Part shown: piece after piece, positions 5,636 through 13,223 of the stretch
Layout: each line of letters starts with the position of its first letter
Numbering within the stretch: position 1 is the stretch's first letter
Assembly: GCA_903870305.1 (NCBI GenBank)
Contig: CAIQCM010000019.1
Location: 1-17,505 of the forward strand
Reading direction: 5' to 3'
Origin: an uncultured bacterium
GTDB taxonomy: Bacteria; Patescibacteriota; Patescibacteriia; CAIQCM01
Length of the DNA: 17,505 nt
Translations under genes and position numbers: made by a program
The notes under the pieces: generated by a model
Seen by the model: the letters and a program-made list of their open reading frames with translations, nothing else
What the model was told of the DNA's origin: nothing
The model's database searches: none

Positions 5636-7502
5636 CAATGTCGCTCTCCGGCCGCGCCGTATCAAGACCAAATACCAAGCTTCCGTCGGAGGCGACATTA
5701 AGGCCGCCGCTCACCGTATAAAGCCGCATCTCCATTTTACCGGTCGCAACCGGCGGCATGATCTCGACAGTTTCACCCGGCTTCCAATCGGTGGCCGGAT
5801 AAAGACCGTTCCCTAAAGGAAAAAATTCGCCGTTTATTTTTATCACCAGGTCTTTTCCAATTTTTTGATCCGCAGAAAAGAACAAATGCATTCCCGTTGC
5901 GCCGGGCGCCCAGCCCAAAAAATCGAGCGGCCCCATTTTTTCATTTATTGCGTTCAAGATCGCGGGCTTTGTTTCATGGACCGCGACGAAAGGGAGCGGA
6001 CCGCCGGCGCCGCGCTTTAGAACGGCAATGCCGTTGCGGTCAAAGACGATCCCGTAATTTCCATTTTCAAGGAACGAGCGCAATCGCGCCGGAGCCGTCG
6101 GATAGAGTTTTTTCGCCCAGTCGAGGCGCGGATAGACCATGGCGAAATAAACAAAGTCCTTTTGATCCAGCAAGACATATTCCGGGGCGATCGGTACGGA
6201 ATAGTCCGAAGTGCCGTATTGCTTTTTTCCGATCCAAAAATAGGTTGCCGGATATACGGTTTGCCGCGATGAAAGTTCGGTGAGCGCGTCCACCGATGCC
6301 ACAACGGGCGCGTTCTTTGGAATGAGCGCGACGGCCGCTTGCATCGCCTGCGCACGCGCGTCCGGCGCGGCAAAGCCGTTCGCAAGACCGATGCCTGGGC
6401 CGTAGACGAGCCAAACATAGACGCTCGCGGCGATCATGATAGCGGGCAAGATCTCTTTGGGAATGAATTTTAAAATGGCTTTGGAATTCATCAGCCGCTC
6501 GTAACCCTCAAGCGCGGCAAGTATGATAGCCGGCAGAAAAGCGGCCGCATATTGGGTTTTGATGATAACGCCCTCGCCGCCGCCTGAGGTCAGCATGTAT
6601 TCAATGGAAACGATGGCGATGACAATAAGGAAGCGCGCTCGAATAAACGGCAAAAACAAGACCGGCAGCAATAGCGCAAGAACCAGATACAGGTTGGTGA
6701 GCGAGAAAAGATGAAGGACGATCTTGAGCGGGTCGCGGATGATCGCGCTCGCGATCGAGCCGGCGCTTGAGCCGAGCCAAGAATACAAAATAAAGAATTT
6801 ATAAATGCCATCGGGATTGAAATGGGCAATGATCTTTTGGTCGAGCGCGAAGACAATGATCGCAAGAATTATCGGAACGATGATCCATTTAACAACAGCG
6901 CTTCGCTGTTTGCGGCGTCGGATCATTTCAAATGCCGCAAGAAGCGCAAAGCCGATAACAATGAATGCCATGTCCTCGCGGCAAAGCAGCAGCGCCGCGA
7001 CCATGACCATGAAAGCGATCCAACGATCCTTGAGAAAGAAATACGCTGCAAACAAGGTCAGAGGAACGGCGAAAGTGATCATGTGAAATTCAAAGAGCGA
7101 AAGATTCCAGACATAAGGATTGATAAGCCAGAGAAGCGGGAAAAGCAGACGCGTTTTGGCGTCGCTGAATTTTATTTTCGCAATGAGCCAGATCGGGATC
7201 GCGGAGACGGCAATGGCAATGATGTTCAATAAAACCAAAGTGAGTGGGTGGGGGAGAAGAGCATAAAGCGGCGCGAGCGCGACAATGAGCCATTCGGCAT
7301 GGTCGCCAAGGTAGCTCGGCGGATTGATCGAGGTCATGAACCAGCGGCCGTGGACGGTGTTCCAAAATGTCTGGTTGTAGATGGCCAGATCGAACCCGTT
7401 AAAGCCGAAACGGAAGTATTTAAAAATACTGATAATAAAGATCGTTGCCGCAAAAACAACGACCCCCGCCCATAAGATCAATTTTTCTCGTTTTGCCGCC
7501 AT
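5622..7502 (-). CDS. DUF2079 polytopic membrane protein with C-terminal beta-rich domain
   Basis: A 626-residue protein. The DUF2079 signature is clear: GFDLAIYNQTFWNTVHG (36-52) and LGDH (65-68) after the first helix, followed by about ten further hydrophobic segments to residue about 375. A globular part then has a stretch typical of this family (IPKNAPVVASVDALTELSSR). DUF2079 proteins resemble GT-C glycosyltransferases; no reaction is established. The last about 125 residues look like a beta-sandwich (GNGLYPATDWKPGETVEIM), possibly binding carbohydrate. No SD is present; TAAAAT lies 6 nt before ATG, suggesting a leaderless mRNA. Its position opposite two GT-C-like genes supports a glycosylation role. 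Confidence 0.8.
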   Translation of the reverse strand: MAAKREKLILWAGVVVFAATIFIISIFKYFRFGFNGFDLAIYNQTFWNTVHGRWFMTSINPPSYLGDHAEWLIVALAPLYALLPHPLTLVLLNIIAIAVSAIPIWLIAKIKFSDAKTRLLFPLLWLINPYVWNLSLFEFHMITFAVPLTLFAAYFFLKDRWIAFMVMVAALLLCREDMAFIVIGFALLAAFEMIRRRKQRSAVVKWIIVPIILAIIVFALDQKIIAHFNPDGIYKFFILYSWLGSSAGSIASAIIRDPLKIVLHLFSLTNLYLVLALLLPVLFLPFIRARFLIVIAIVSIEYMLTSGGGEGVIIKTQYAAAFLPAIILAALEGYERLMNSKAILKFIPKEILPAIMIAASVYVWLVYGPGIGLANGFAAPDARAQAMQAAVALIPKNAPVVASVDALTELSSRQTVYPATYFWIGKKQYGTSDYSVPIAPEYVLLDQKDFVYFAMVYPRLDWAKKLYPTAPARLRSFLENGNYGIVFDRNGIAVLKRGAGGPLPFVAVHETKPAILNAINEKMGPLDFLGWAPGATGMHLFFSADQKIGKDLVIKINGEFFPLGNGLYPATDWKPGETVEIMPPVATGKMEMRLYTVSGGLNVASDGSLVFGLDTARPESDIVTFP

Positions 7503-7508
7503 AGTCGT

Positions 7509-7514
7509 ATTTTA
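7509..7514 (-). promoter_or_regulatory. -10-like hexamer for a leaderless DUF2079 mRNA
   Basis: Read on the - strand, this is TAAAAT, ending 6 nt before the ATG at 7502, so transcription would begin at about the A of the start codon. No convincing -35 is visible. It is preceded directly by TG, as is the similar site at 17006-17011. Confidence 0.4.
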
Positions 7515-7542
7515 CAGCATTTTGACGTATATTCGTATATTT

Positions 7543-7570
7543 TTGGAATTTGGTTCTTGGTTTTTGGTTC
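7543..7570. repeat. Four-unit heptamer array (TTGGTTC family)
   Basis: Four heptamers in phase: TTGGAAT, TTGGTTC, TTGGTTT, TTGGTTC. These words also occur at 2865-2885 and, complemented, at 2715-2735. Just upstream is an 8-bp direct duplication (CGTATATT, 7526-7541). It lies between the divergent DUF2079 and penicillin-binding protein genes. Confidence 0.8.
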
Positions 7571-7571
7571 T

Positions 7572-7588
7572 TCGCGACCTTGTCGCGA
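7572..7588 (+). promoter_or_regulatory. Palindrome abutting a -35 box
   Basis: TCGCGAC (7572-7578) and GTCGCGA (7582-7588) form a perfect 7-bp inverted repeat with a 3-nt centre. It ends at the base before the TTGACA box at 7589. Its position would suit a regulator-binding site; a small hairpin left over from the repeat array is the alternative. Confidence 0.4.
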
Positions 7589-7617
7589 TTGACATTTTCT
7601 CCATTTTATGGCATAAT
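7589..7617 (+). promoter_or_regulatory. Sigma-70-type promoter for the penicillin-binding protein
   Basis: A perfect TTGACA (7589-7594) is followed after exactly 17 bp by CATAAT (7612-7617). The transcript would begin near 7624, leaving a leader of about 74 nt. That leader contains a hairpin (CCCCGC 7654-7659 with GCGGGG 7665-7670) and a strong AGGAGG SD (7686-7691). Confidence 0.8.
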
Positions 7618-7697
7618 TCGATGTTTCCTGGATATTCCATGAAACGCGTTAAACCCCGCCGTAAGCGGGGGCACTTTGAAAATTTAGGAGGCCGCAA

Positions 7698-9785
7698 ATG
7701 GCAAAGCAAATCGATTGCCGCGACCAGCGGCCCGGATCAATAGCGATGTTCATCGTTAAGCTGGCAGTGCTGTGCATTACTTCGCTCACCGTTCTTGTAA
7801 TGATCGCCGGGGGATTGTGGCTCGTCTACAAAGTGATCACGCTCTCGCCGGGACTTCCGACGGTGGCGCAGATCACGAAGAAACGACCGGTCATGTCCGA
7901 GATCTTTGATCGCAATGGGTTAAAGATCGGCGAGATCGGCTTGGTCAAACACGAGCACATTGATTACGACGACCTTCCTCCAATGGTCCCCAAAGCCACG
8001 ACGGCCGCCGAAGACCAACGATTCTTTGATCACGGCGGAATTGATTATATAGGGACGCTTCGCGCCGGCGCCAAGAGCGCGCTCGCGGGTCGCATGAAAC
8101 AAGGCGGCTCGTCGATCACGCAACAGGTCGCCAAGAATTATCTGCTCTCAAGCGCGAAGTCATACGATCGAAAGATCAGCGAAATGATCATCGCCAAACG
8201 TCTCGAAGAAAAATATAGCAAGAGGGAAATCCTCGAACTGTACTTGAACATCGTGAACTATGGCGACGGTCGCATTGGGATTGAGACCGGATGCAAGCAT
8301 TGGTTCGGCCACTCGATCAGGCAGGCGTCGCTTGCCGAGATCGCGTTTCTCGTTGGCATTCATCCGTCGCCGACCAAATACAACCCCAGGAATCACTTTG
8401 ATGCGGCAAAACGGCAGCAGGAGCATGTCTTGGGCCGGATGCGTAAAGAGAAGATGATAAGCGATTCCGAATACGCATCGGCGGTTGCTGAAAAGATCAA
8501 GATCGTTTCCGACAGGGACGAGGATGCCAAGACGGGGCAAGAGATCATTGATCTGGTTTCCGACCGGCTCATGGAGATCTTCAAGGGCGACAAGGAAGAG
8601 ATCAAAATGCTGGGGTGGAAGATCTACACGACGATCGACATCAAACTGCAAGCGATCGTCTTAGAGCAGTTGAGAAACGGTCTTGCCAAGATCGGTGGGG
8701 CTGAGGGCGCGGTCATCATCATGAACTCCGAACGCGAAGTTCTGGTAATGGTCGGCGGACCCAACTACAAGCCCGGAGGCATGAATAATGCCTTGAGGGC
8801 GTGGCGCCAGCCGGGCTCGACGTTCAAAGGGTTGGTTTACGCGGCGGGTTTTGAGGCGAAGAAATTCACCCCTGAAACGGTCTTCTCTAACGTCTTGACC
8901 ACCTACAAGAACAATACCGGCGATGATTGGACGCCGAACAACTATCGCGGCGAGGCCTCGGAAGTGCCCTTCTTCACGGTCAGGAACGCTTACGCCGAAT
9001 CACTTAACCGTGTTGCGGCGAGAGCGATCTGCGGCTTGTGGCCAGGGTCGACCCTGCTTGAAAGGGGCGAGTACTCACTTGCATCATGCCCTGAGTTCGG
9101 TCTGGTTAGGCAAACCATCGCGTTGGCGGAGAAGGCGGGTATTAAGTGGAGCAAGAAGGATCCGCCGCACGAGAATCCATCGATCGCTTTGGGTGCGACT
9201 CCGGTTGCGCCGATCGGGCTCCTCGGGGCGTACATGGCAATCGCGCATGACCGTTATTACAGGGAGCCCGGATTCATAATGAGGATCGAGGGCGAGGGTG
9301 CGCCGCAACTGCCGAGCCGCGAAAGCGTTGAGGTGGTGACGGAACAGACCCTGCGGTATATGCAGACGCTGACCAATGCGGTCGTCGAAGAGGGGACGGG
9401 ACACAAGGCAAGGGGCAGATTGCCCGAGACCGCTTACGGCAAGACCGGCACCACGGACAAATCGACCAACGTTTGGTTTGTCGGCGGTACCGATTCGTAT
9501 TGGGGCGCGGTTTGGATGGGGCACAAGAATCAGAATCAGCCGTTGGGCAAGGACGTGACGGGAGCAAGCGCCGCTTTGCCGGTCTGGATCGACGCGATCA
9601 ATACTTGCTACGGCCGGGAAAGCAACATGGTGAAAGCCATGCGGCAAAAGCCCAAGCAAGAAACGGAAGAAACGGAAACCGAAGCGGCCGTGGCGTCCGA
9701 GCCACAACCGCAAACCGCGCCGCAAGCGCCGAGCGCGAGCGAGACCATCTCGCCCGAGTTCGACGAACGGGCGGCCGGCGAATAA
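7698..9785 (+). CDS. Class A penicillin-binding protein (PBP1A-like peptidoglycan synthase)
   Basis: A 695-residue bifunctional wall enzyme: it polymerises lipid II glycan strands and cross-links the peptides outside the membrane. A cytoplasmic tail and one membrane helix (about 17-45) precede the GT51 transglycosylase domain, with AAEDQRFFDHGG (catalytic Glu105), KQGGSSITQQ (134-143) and RKISEMIIAKRLEEKYSKREILELYLN (motif with Glu162). The transpeptidase domain has all three active-site motifs: STFK (Ser374/Lys377), SLN (435-437) and KTGT (582-585). Between SLN and KTG an unusual stretch (about 443-468) carries Cys445 and Cys464. The C-terminal about 40 residues are acidic and Pro/Ala-rich. 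The ATG at 7698 is fixed by an AGGAGG SD 6 nt upstream. The gene is monocistronic, with its own promoter and terminator. Confidence 0.95.
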   Translation: MAKQIDCRDQRPGSIAMFIVKLAVLCITSLTVLVMIAGGLWLVYKVITLSPGLPTVAQITKKRPVMSEIFDRNGLKIGEIGLVKHEHIDYDDLPPMVPKATTAAEDQRFFDHGGIDYIGTLRAGAKSALAGRMKQGGSSITQQVAKNYLLSSAKSYDRKISEMIIAKRLEEKYSKREILELYLNIVNYGDGRIGIETGCKHWFGHSIRQASLAEIAFLVGIHPSPTKYNPRNHFDAAKRQQEHVLGRMRKEKMISDSEYASAVAEKIKIVSDRDEDAKTGQEIIDLVSDRLMEIFKGDKEEIKMLGWKIYTTIDIKLQAIVLEQLRNGLAKIGGAEGAVIIMNSEREVLVMVGGPNYKPGGMNNALRAWRQPGSTFKGLVYAAGFEAKKFTPETVFSNVLTTYKNNTGDDWTPNNYRGEASEVPFFTVRNAYAESLNRVAARAICGLWPGSTLLERGEYSLASCPEFGLVRQTIALAEKAGIKWSKKDPPHENPSIALGATPVAPIGLLGAYMAIAHDRYYREPGFIMRIEGEGAPQLPSRESVEVVTEQTLRYMQTLTNAVVEEGTGHKARGRLPETAYGKTGTTDKSTNVWFVGGTDSYWGAVWMGHKNQNQPLGKDVTGASAALPVWIDAINTCYGRESNMVKAMRQKPKQETEETETEAAVASEPQPQTAPQAPSASETISPEFDERAAGE

Positions 9786-9793
9786 TCGAACTT

Positions 9794-9842
9794 ACCGCTA
9801 CGATCTTGTGCAGCAATGCACACGGTCGTAGCGGTTCTTTTT
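9794..9842 (+). terminator. Intrinsic terminator of the penicillin-binding protein gene
   Basis: ACCGCTACGA (9794-9803) pairs perfectly with TCGTAGCGGT (9826-9835). Inside it TGTGCA and TGCACA extend the hairpin. A T-rich tract follows immediately. Confidence 0.9.
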
Positions 9843-9886
9843 TTAATTTTCTACATGCGGAGTTTATTGGTAGATTCGCATGCATT

Positions 9887-9940
9887 GGTATATTGGCATC
9901 GCGTCGCTGCCCGCAGGCAGCCAACAAACTTCCATATACC
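9887..9940. repeat. Small inverted repeat and hairpin in a spacer
   Basis: GGTATATTGG (9887-9896) is nearly complementary to CCATATACC (9932-9940). Between them GCTGCC (9906-9911) pairs with GGCAGC (9916-9921). Upstream words (ATTGG/ATTCG at 9866, 9874, 9884 and 9892) resemble the heptamer arrays, but with uneven 8-10 bp spacing. Confidence 0.5.
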
Positions 9941-9943
9941 CCC

Positions 9944-9972
9944 TTGACTTTTATGTAAAATAATGTTAATTT
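9944..9972 (+). promoter_or_regulatory. Candidate promoter for the 10043-12276 operon
   Basis: TTGACT (9944-9949) is a good -35. The -10 is less clear: GTTAAT (9965-9970, 15-bp spacer) or TTAATT (9967-9972, 17-bp spacer). It lies just before the gene pair and after the preceding terminator. A second TTGACA (10008-10013) is too close to the start codon to serve as a -35. Confidence 0.45.
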
Positions 9973-10042
9973 CAGCTGTTGCTGGAATCACATTCCGGCG
10001 GCGCTCGTTGACATTTTGAACAACAAAAAAGGAGAATTGAAC

Positions 10043-11122
10043 ATGGCTGATAAACCGGATAAAAATACGGATTTTCGTGATGCAAGCATTGATGCGTCAA
10101 TGCCCTTGGTCGCCAAGGCGATAGCCCATTTATTGGTTAATGCGTCACCGGAAGTGGTGAAGAAGATTTTTGGCGGGAAAACCGTTCTTGGAATACCGTC
10201 GGAAATAGCGTCGGTATTGGGCGGCGGCGGGGCGGGACTGGTTCTCGCCAAGGCGATTGAACATTTCTATCCGGGAATCGACCCGAAGACCAAGGATCGC
10301 ATCATGGATCTCGCCCCGATGGTCACCGCGGAATTCAACCATATCCTCCAGGAAAAAGGCGGCGGCGCGGGAAAGGCGTCGGCGCCGACCTTCACGCCAA
10401 AGCGGCTTATGCTCTGTGACTCGCATCCCGGCGTGGTTTATCTCTTGGCTTGTCCGGCAAACCATCACAGCGTGACGACGTATGAAGAGGTTAATTCCGG
10501 AAATGGCAAGAAGCAGAAACAAGCGCGGACAACGCCGCGCGATGACTGCCACATGGTCGCAACCGCGATCGCCTCGGCGCTCATGGAAAAGGAAGGCAGA
10601 ACGCCATCATCTTCGGACGAAGGGCTGAATACCGTCTGCATCTGCGAGACCGAAGTCGCGGCCGAGATCACTCGCTTTCGCGAAGAAAAGGACAACGCCG
10701 AAAAGGCCAAGGTCGAGGCATCCAAGCCGAAGAAGCCGCTTTTTCGACCGGAGACGGTGGCTCGATACGATAAGATCGCTGACGGAACTCTGCAAGGAGT
10801 TTCCGATGTGTTTCATGGGATCGATCACGGCTTCCGTAAGGTCGGTAACGGCATCAAGACCGCGGCTGAGAAGGGGGAAAAGCTCGTCGTTTCTCTGCCT
10901 GCTAAGGCCAAAACCCTTGACGCACGCGTTACTGCGAGCGCCGTTGTCTTCGCCGCAAAACAAAAGCGCCTCGAAGAGATCGAGGACTTCGCTTGGGAGA
11001 ACAGGATCAAGAACAGCAAGGGCTTTACGGCCTGGGTTCTTGAAAGAAATATCGTCAACCTCAAAGACAAAGTGCATATTGCAGAAATGCATACGCGCTT
11101 TGGCGAAAGGAGTCCGTCATGA
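10043..11122 (+). CDS. Unrecognised Cys/His-containing soluble protein
   Basis: A 359-residue protein with no family I recognise. ATG 10043 is chosen because AAAGGAG (10028-10034) precedes it by 8 nt; the in-frame TTG at 10016 would have no SD. Residues about 44-80 are Gly-rich and hydrophobic (SVLGGGGAGLVLAKA), too short and mild for a clear membrane helix. Residues 120-205 contain Cys125, His128, Cys137, His141/142, Cys169, His170, Cys199 and Cys201, which could bind a metal. Residues about 205-359 are charged and probably helical. No signal peptide is seen, so it is probably cytoplasmic or membrane-associated. Its stop overlaps the next ATG (ATGA), so it is translationally coupled to the polytopic membrane protein gene. 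Function unknown. Confidence 0.8.
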   Translation: MADKPDKNTDFRDASIDASMPLVAKAIAHLLVNASPEVVKKIFGGKTVLGIPSEIASVLGGGGAGLVLAKAIEHFYPGIDPKTKDRIMDLAPMVTAEFNHILQEKGGGAGKASAPTFTPKRLMLCDSHPGVVYLLACPANHHSVTTYEEVNSGNGKKQKQARTTPRDDCHMVATAIASALMEKEGRTPSSSDEGLNTVCICETEVAAEITRFREEKDNAEKAKVEASKPKKPLFRPETVARYDKIADGTLQGVSDVFHGIDHGFRKVGNGIKTAAEKGEKLVVSLPAKAKTLDARVTASAVVFAAKQKRLEEIEDFAWENRIKNSKGFTAWVLERNIVNLKDKVHIAEMHTRFGERSPS

Positions 11123-12276
11123 GAATATTGAATGAATCGGCAAAGGCCGTTCTCTGTTGGTTGGGATACAAAAATCGCACAGGACTCGCAACCGCGACTC
11201 GTCGCGGCGTAAAGGCGGCCTATCGCAGCCCGGCCGTTCATTGGCTTGGCACGGAAGCGAAGGTGCGTTGGCAAAAGAGCGAGAAGTCGCTCCGGCGCGC
11301 CAAGTGGGCGCTCTTTGTTGCGGTCATTGGCGCCTTGGCTATTGGCGCGGTTGGCCAAATGCAGGTCGATCCGCATCGTGCCATGGTCGTTCAATATGCC
11401 GCCGGGCTCATGCTCGTTGCACCCGCGGTCTTTGCCTTTTTCACGGCACTCTGGCAACTGGGGAAGTTCGAGGTGCTCGAAGAGCTCATTATCTTCGCGC
11501 TTCTCTCGGCGCGGCGCGGGTATGAAGAAGCCATTCGGCTTCTGCCGGAATTTGTCGGCAGAGGGCTAAGTGGCATCACCGATCCCATCATCATGCCGCT
11601 CGTGATCGAAGCCAAGCGTCTTACCAAACTTCTGTGGTCGATCTTCCTTGGAGCGGTAACACTGGCGCAGTTTCAGTATCGATTCAAGATCTTCACGAAT
11701 CCGAGCGAGTTCTCTTTGGTGATCCTCGGCACGTTCGGCTTTATCGCGTGGGCCGTCACCAGCGACCGCGAAGTCAAGTTTCTTCGCCCGGCCGCTCTCG
11801 CTATGTCAATCTTCACGTTCGTTTCCGCGGCGTTCATTTGCGTCACTCCGTCATTCGCCGCAAAGGGCGGGCGGGATTTCTGCATGAAGGAGTATTATGT
11901 TCACGGCACGCCGTCGGATCAAACATTGGTCAGCCAATGCAAGGCCGACGTCGGACCGGAGACCATGCAACATCTGATGCGGTTCAATGTGCTCAAGGCC
12001 AAACGGTCCAATGCGCAAGAGCGCCTCGAGTTCGACGCTTTGGACACCGTGATCAGGGGCGAAATGGACGGCAAGCCCAAGCCGCTCGTCTACGGCGAGC
12101 CCCAGCCACCGCCACCACCCGCGCCCCCGCCGACCCCGGGCAACGGCGTCAAACCCAAACCCGCCAAGATACCATCGACAACTGCGGCAATACCAAAGCA
12201 GCCGTCCGATCCGATCTACGCTCGAATGCAAGAGCGGCACAAGAAGTTGATCAAAGATCTCGGCGGCGATCAGTAA
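11119..12276 (+). CDS. Unrecognised polytopic membrane protein with Pro-rich C-terminal region
   Basis: A 385-residue protein, family not recognised. A basic N-terminal region (1-62) is followed by about six hydrophobic segments near 63-80, 88-113, 119-131, 170-187, 198-214 and 226-246. The last ends in TPSFAAKGG, which resembles a signal-peptidase site. The remainder (250-385) is soluble, has Cys255 and Cys274, a proline run (about 328-340) and a basic C-terminus. AAAGGAG lies just upstream, and ATG overlaps the preceding stop. A strong terminator follows. The Pro-rich stretch could span the wall or reach a partner such as the two lipoproteins encoded next; that is inference only. Confidence 0.8.
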   Translation: MRILNESAKAVLCWLGYKNRTGLATATRRGVKAAYRSPAVHWLGTEAKVRWQKSEKSLRRAKWALFVAVIGALAIGAVGQMQVDPHRAMVVQYAAGLMLVAPAVFAFFTALWQLGKFEVLEELIIFALLSARRGYEEAIRLLPEFVGRGLSGITDPIIMPLVIEAKRLTKLLWSIFLGAVTLAQFQYRFKIFTNPSEFSLVILGTFGFIAWAVTSDREVKFLRPAALAMSIFTFVSAAFICVTPSFAAKGGRDFCMKEYYVHGTPSDQTLVSQCKADVGPETMQHLMRFNVLKAKRSNAQERLEFDALDTVIRGEMDGKPKPLVYGEPQPPPPPAPPPTPGNGVKPKPAKIPSTTAAIPKQPSDPIYARMQERHKKLIKDLGGDQ

Positions 12277-12287
12277 TCGTTCCTCTC

Positions 12288-12324
12288 AGCCGGTCGTGGA
12301 CACTCCACGGCCGGCTCTTTTTAT
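12288..12324 (+). terminator. Intrinsic terminator after the membrane-protein gene
   Basis: A 12-bp stem (12288-12299 with 12305-12316, one G-U pair) with a 5-nt loop, followed by CTTTTTATT. It separates the 10043-12276 operon from the lipoprotein pair. Confidence 0.9.
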
Positions 12325-12331
12325 TGATAAA

Positions 12332-12418
12332 TAGCCGTTTTAGACCCCTGTATCTTGACAAAATTGATATTTTTTGCTATAGTTAGCCGTTCTAGATGTC
12401 GAGGTGGTATCTTGACAA
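12332..12418 (+). repeat. Imperfect direct repeat covering promoter and leader
   Basis: TAGCCGTTTTAGA (12332-12344) plus GTATCTTGACAA (12350-12361) recur as TAGCCGTTCTAGA (12384-12396) plus GTATCTTGACAA (12407-12418). The first copy supplies the -35 of a strong promoter. The second TTGACA has no -10 after it and lies in the transcribed leader, so the repeat may be an operator pair or a duplicated promoter. Confidence 0.7.
12355..12383 (+). promoter_or_regulatory. Strong sigma-70-type promoter for the lipoprotein operon
   Basis: TTGACA (12355-12360), a 17-bp spacer, and TATAGT (12378-12383) with TGC before it (extended -10). Expected transcript start is near 12390, giving a leader of about 73 nt. 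The leader carries a hairpin (TTCCCGC 12435-12441 with GCGGGAA 12444-12450) that runs into the AAAGGAG SD (12449-12455). Confidence 0.85.
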
Positions 12419-12462
12419 TTTCACCAATTTCAAATTCCCGCTTGCGGGAAAGGAGAGTTCCA

Positions 12463-13212
12463 ATGAAGAAGTTTCTATTGTTCGTGTTGTCTGCAATGAC
12501 CCTGTCTGCTTGCGCCATTCCGCTTGCGAGCGTCAAGGTGCGCCAAGCGCTTCCGGTCGCGCTCCCTAACGGTTGCCATTACGTCGATCAAGGCGGAACC
12601 GGCGACTCGGGCAACTATGTGTACGTGAACGGTTACGCGTATGATGCCGGCACGTTCTTTGTGCAGGTAGCAACCGGAAACTCGATGATGGTGGCCGCAT
12701 GCGCGGAAACCAATCTGCTCGCGACCTACGGCGACATGTATAAGCAGTTCGTGCTTAGCAATTTCCCTCAGGAACAGAACAAGAGCGACGGCAAGCTGAA
12801 AGACGAGCTTAAGAAAACCAGAGGTGCCATGGTGGAGCTGGAGAACAACGTGATGGATCTCGGCGCGCTGTTTGCCGCATCGCAAGGAGGTACAAAGGGA
12901 AAAGCGCCAGCGTCCGGAAAGCCGGGCAAGGGCGCGAAGCAAGAAACAGAAACTTCGGCTCCGGCGCCATCGCCTGAACCAAAGCCCGCCGTGCAGCAAC
13001 CCCAAAAACCGGCGCCGATCGATCCGTCCATTGTCGGGCGGGTACGGGCGGCGCATTACAACAGCGACCTCATCGGCATCCTGCGCGTTGCGGCGCGAGA
13101 CGACTCGACGAACGCCGCAATGTACAACACTATCGCGGATCGCGTTTCTCAGACGCAGGAAAGCGATTTCACCAACAACCAAGCAACGCTCATCGGCGTC
13201 TTCAGCCGGTAA
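12463..13212 (+). CDS. Predicted lipoprotein, family not recognised
   Basis: A 249-residue protein. The N-terminus is a type II signal peptide with lipobox LSAC (Cys17), so the mature protein should be lipid-anchored outside the cytoplasmic membrane. The start is set by AAAGGAG 7 nt before ATG; a longer in-frame reading from TTG 12355 would begin at the promoter. The mature part has a Gly/Tyr-rich segment (about 44-70) and two further cysteines (38 and 80). A short charged helix (about 108-135) is followed by a Pro/Ala/Lys linker (about 145-187) and a C-terminal domain of about 60 residues. The linker suggests a wall-spanning spacer. It is transcribed with the next lipoprotein gene, 11 nt away. 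Function unknown. Confidence 0.8.
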   Translation: MKKFLLFVLSAMTLSACAIPLASVKVRQALPVALPNGCHYVDQGGTGDSGNYVYVNGYAYDAGTFFVQVATGNSMMVAACAETNLLATYGDMYKQFVLSNFPQEQNKSDGKLKDELKKTRGAMVELENNVMDLGALFAASQGGTKGKAPASGKPGKGAKQETETSAPAPSPEPKPAVQQPQKPAPIDPSIVGRVRAAHYNSDLIGILRVAARDDSTNAAMYNTIADRVSQTQESDFTNNQATLIGVFSR

Positions 13213-13223
13213 GGAGAACTACC

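Noticed and set aside
5017..5721. A 234-codon + strand open frame overlapping the second GT-C gene
   Set aside because: It is in another frame of a recognisable membrane protein, has no hydrophobic pattern and no initiation signal.
9084..9725. A 213-codon open frame on the - strand within the penicillin-binding protein gene
   Set aside because: It is antisense to conserved transpeptidase motifs, and its low-complexity Arg/Leu-rich translation is typical of a shadow frame in GC-rich coding DNA.
10016..10042. Upstream TTG start for the Cys/His protein
   Set aside because: It would place the AAAGGAG SD inside the coding region. That SD is ideally spaced for ATG 10043.
12355..12462. Upstream TTG start for the first lipoprotein
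   Set aside because: It coincides with the -35 box. The extra 36 residues would bury a perfect lipoprotein signal peptide that starts at ATG 12463.
12475..13182. A 235-codon open frame on the - strand
   Set aside because: It lies opposite the SD-led lipoprotein gene. Its residues look like random Arg/His-rich antisense translation, and it has no SD.
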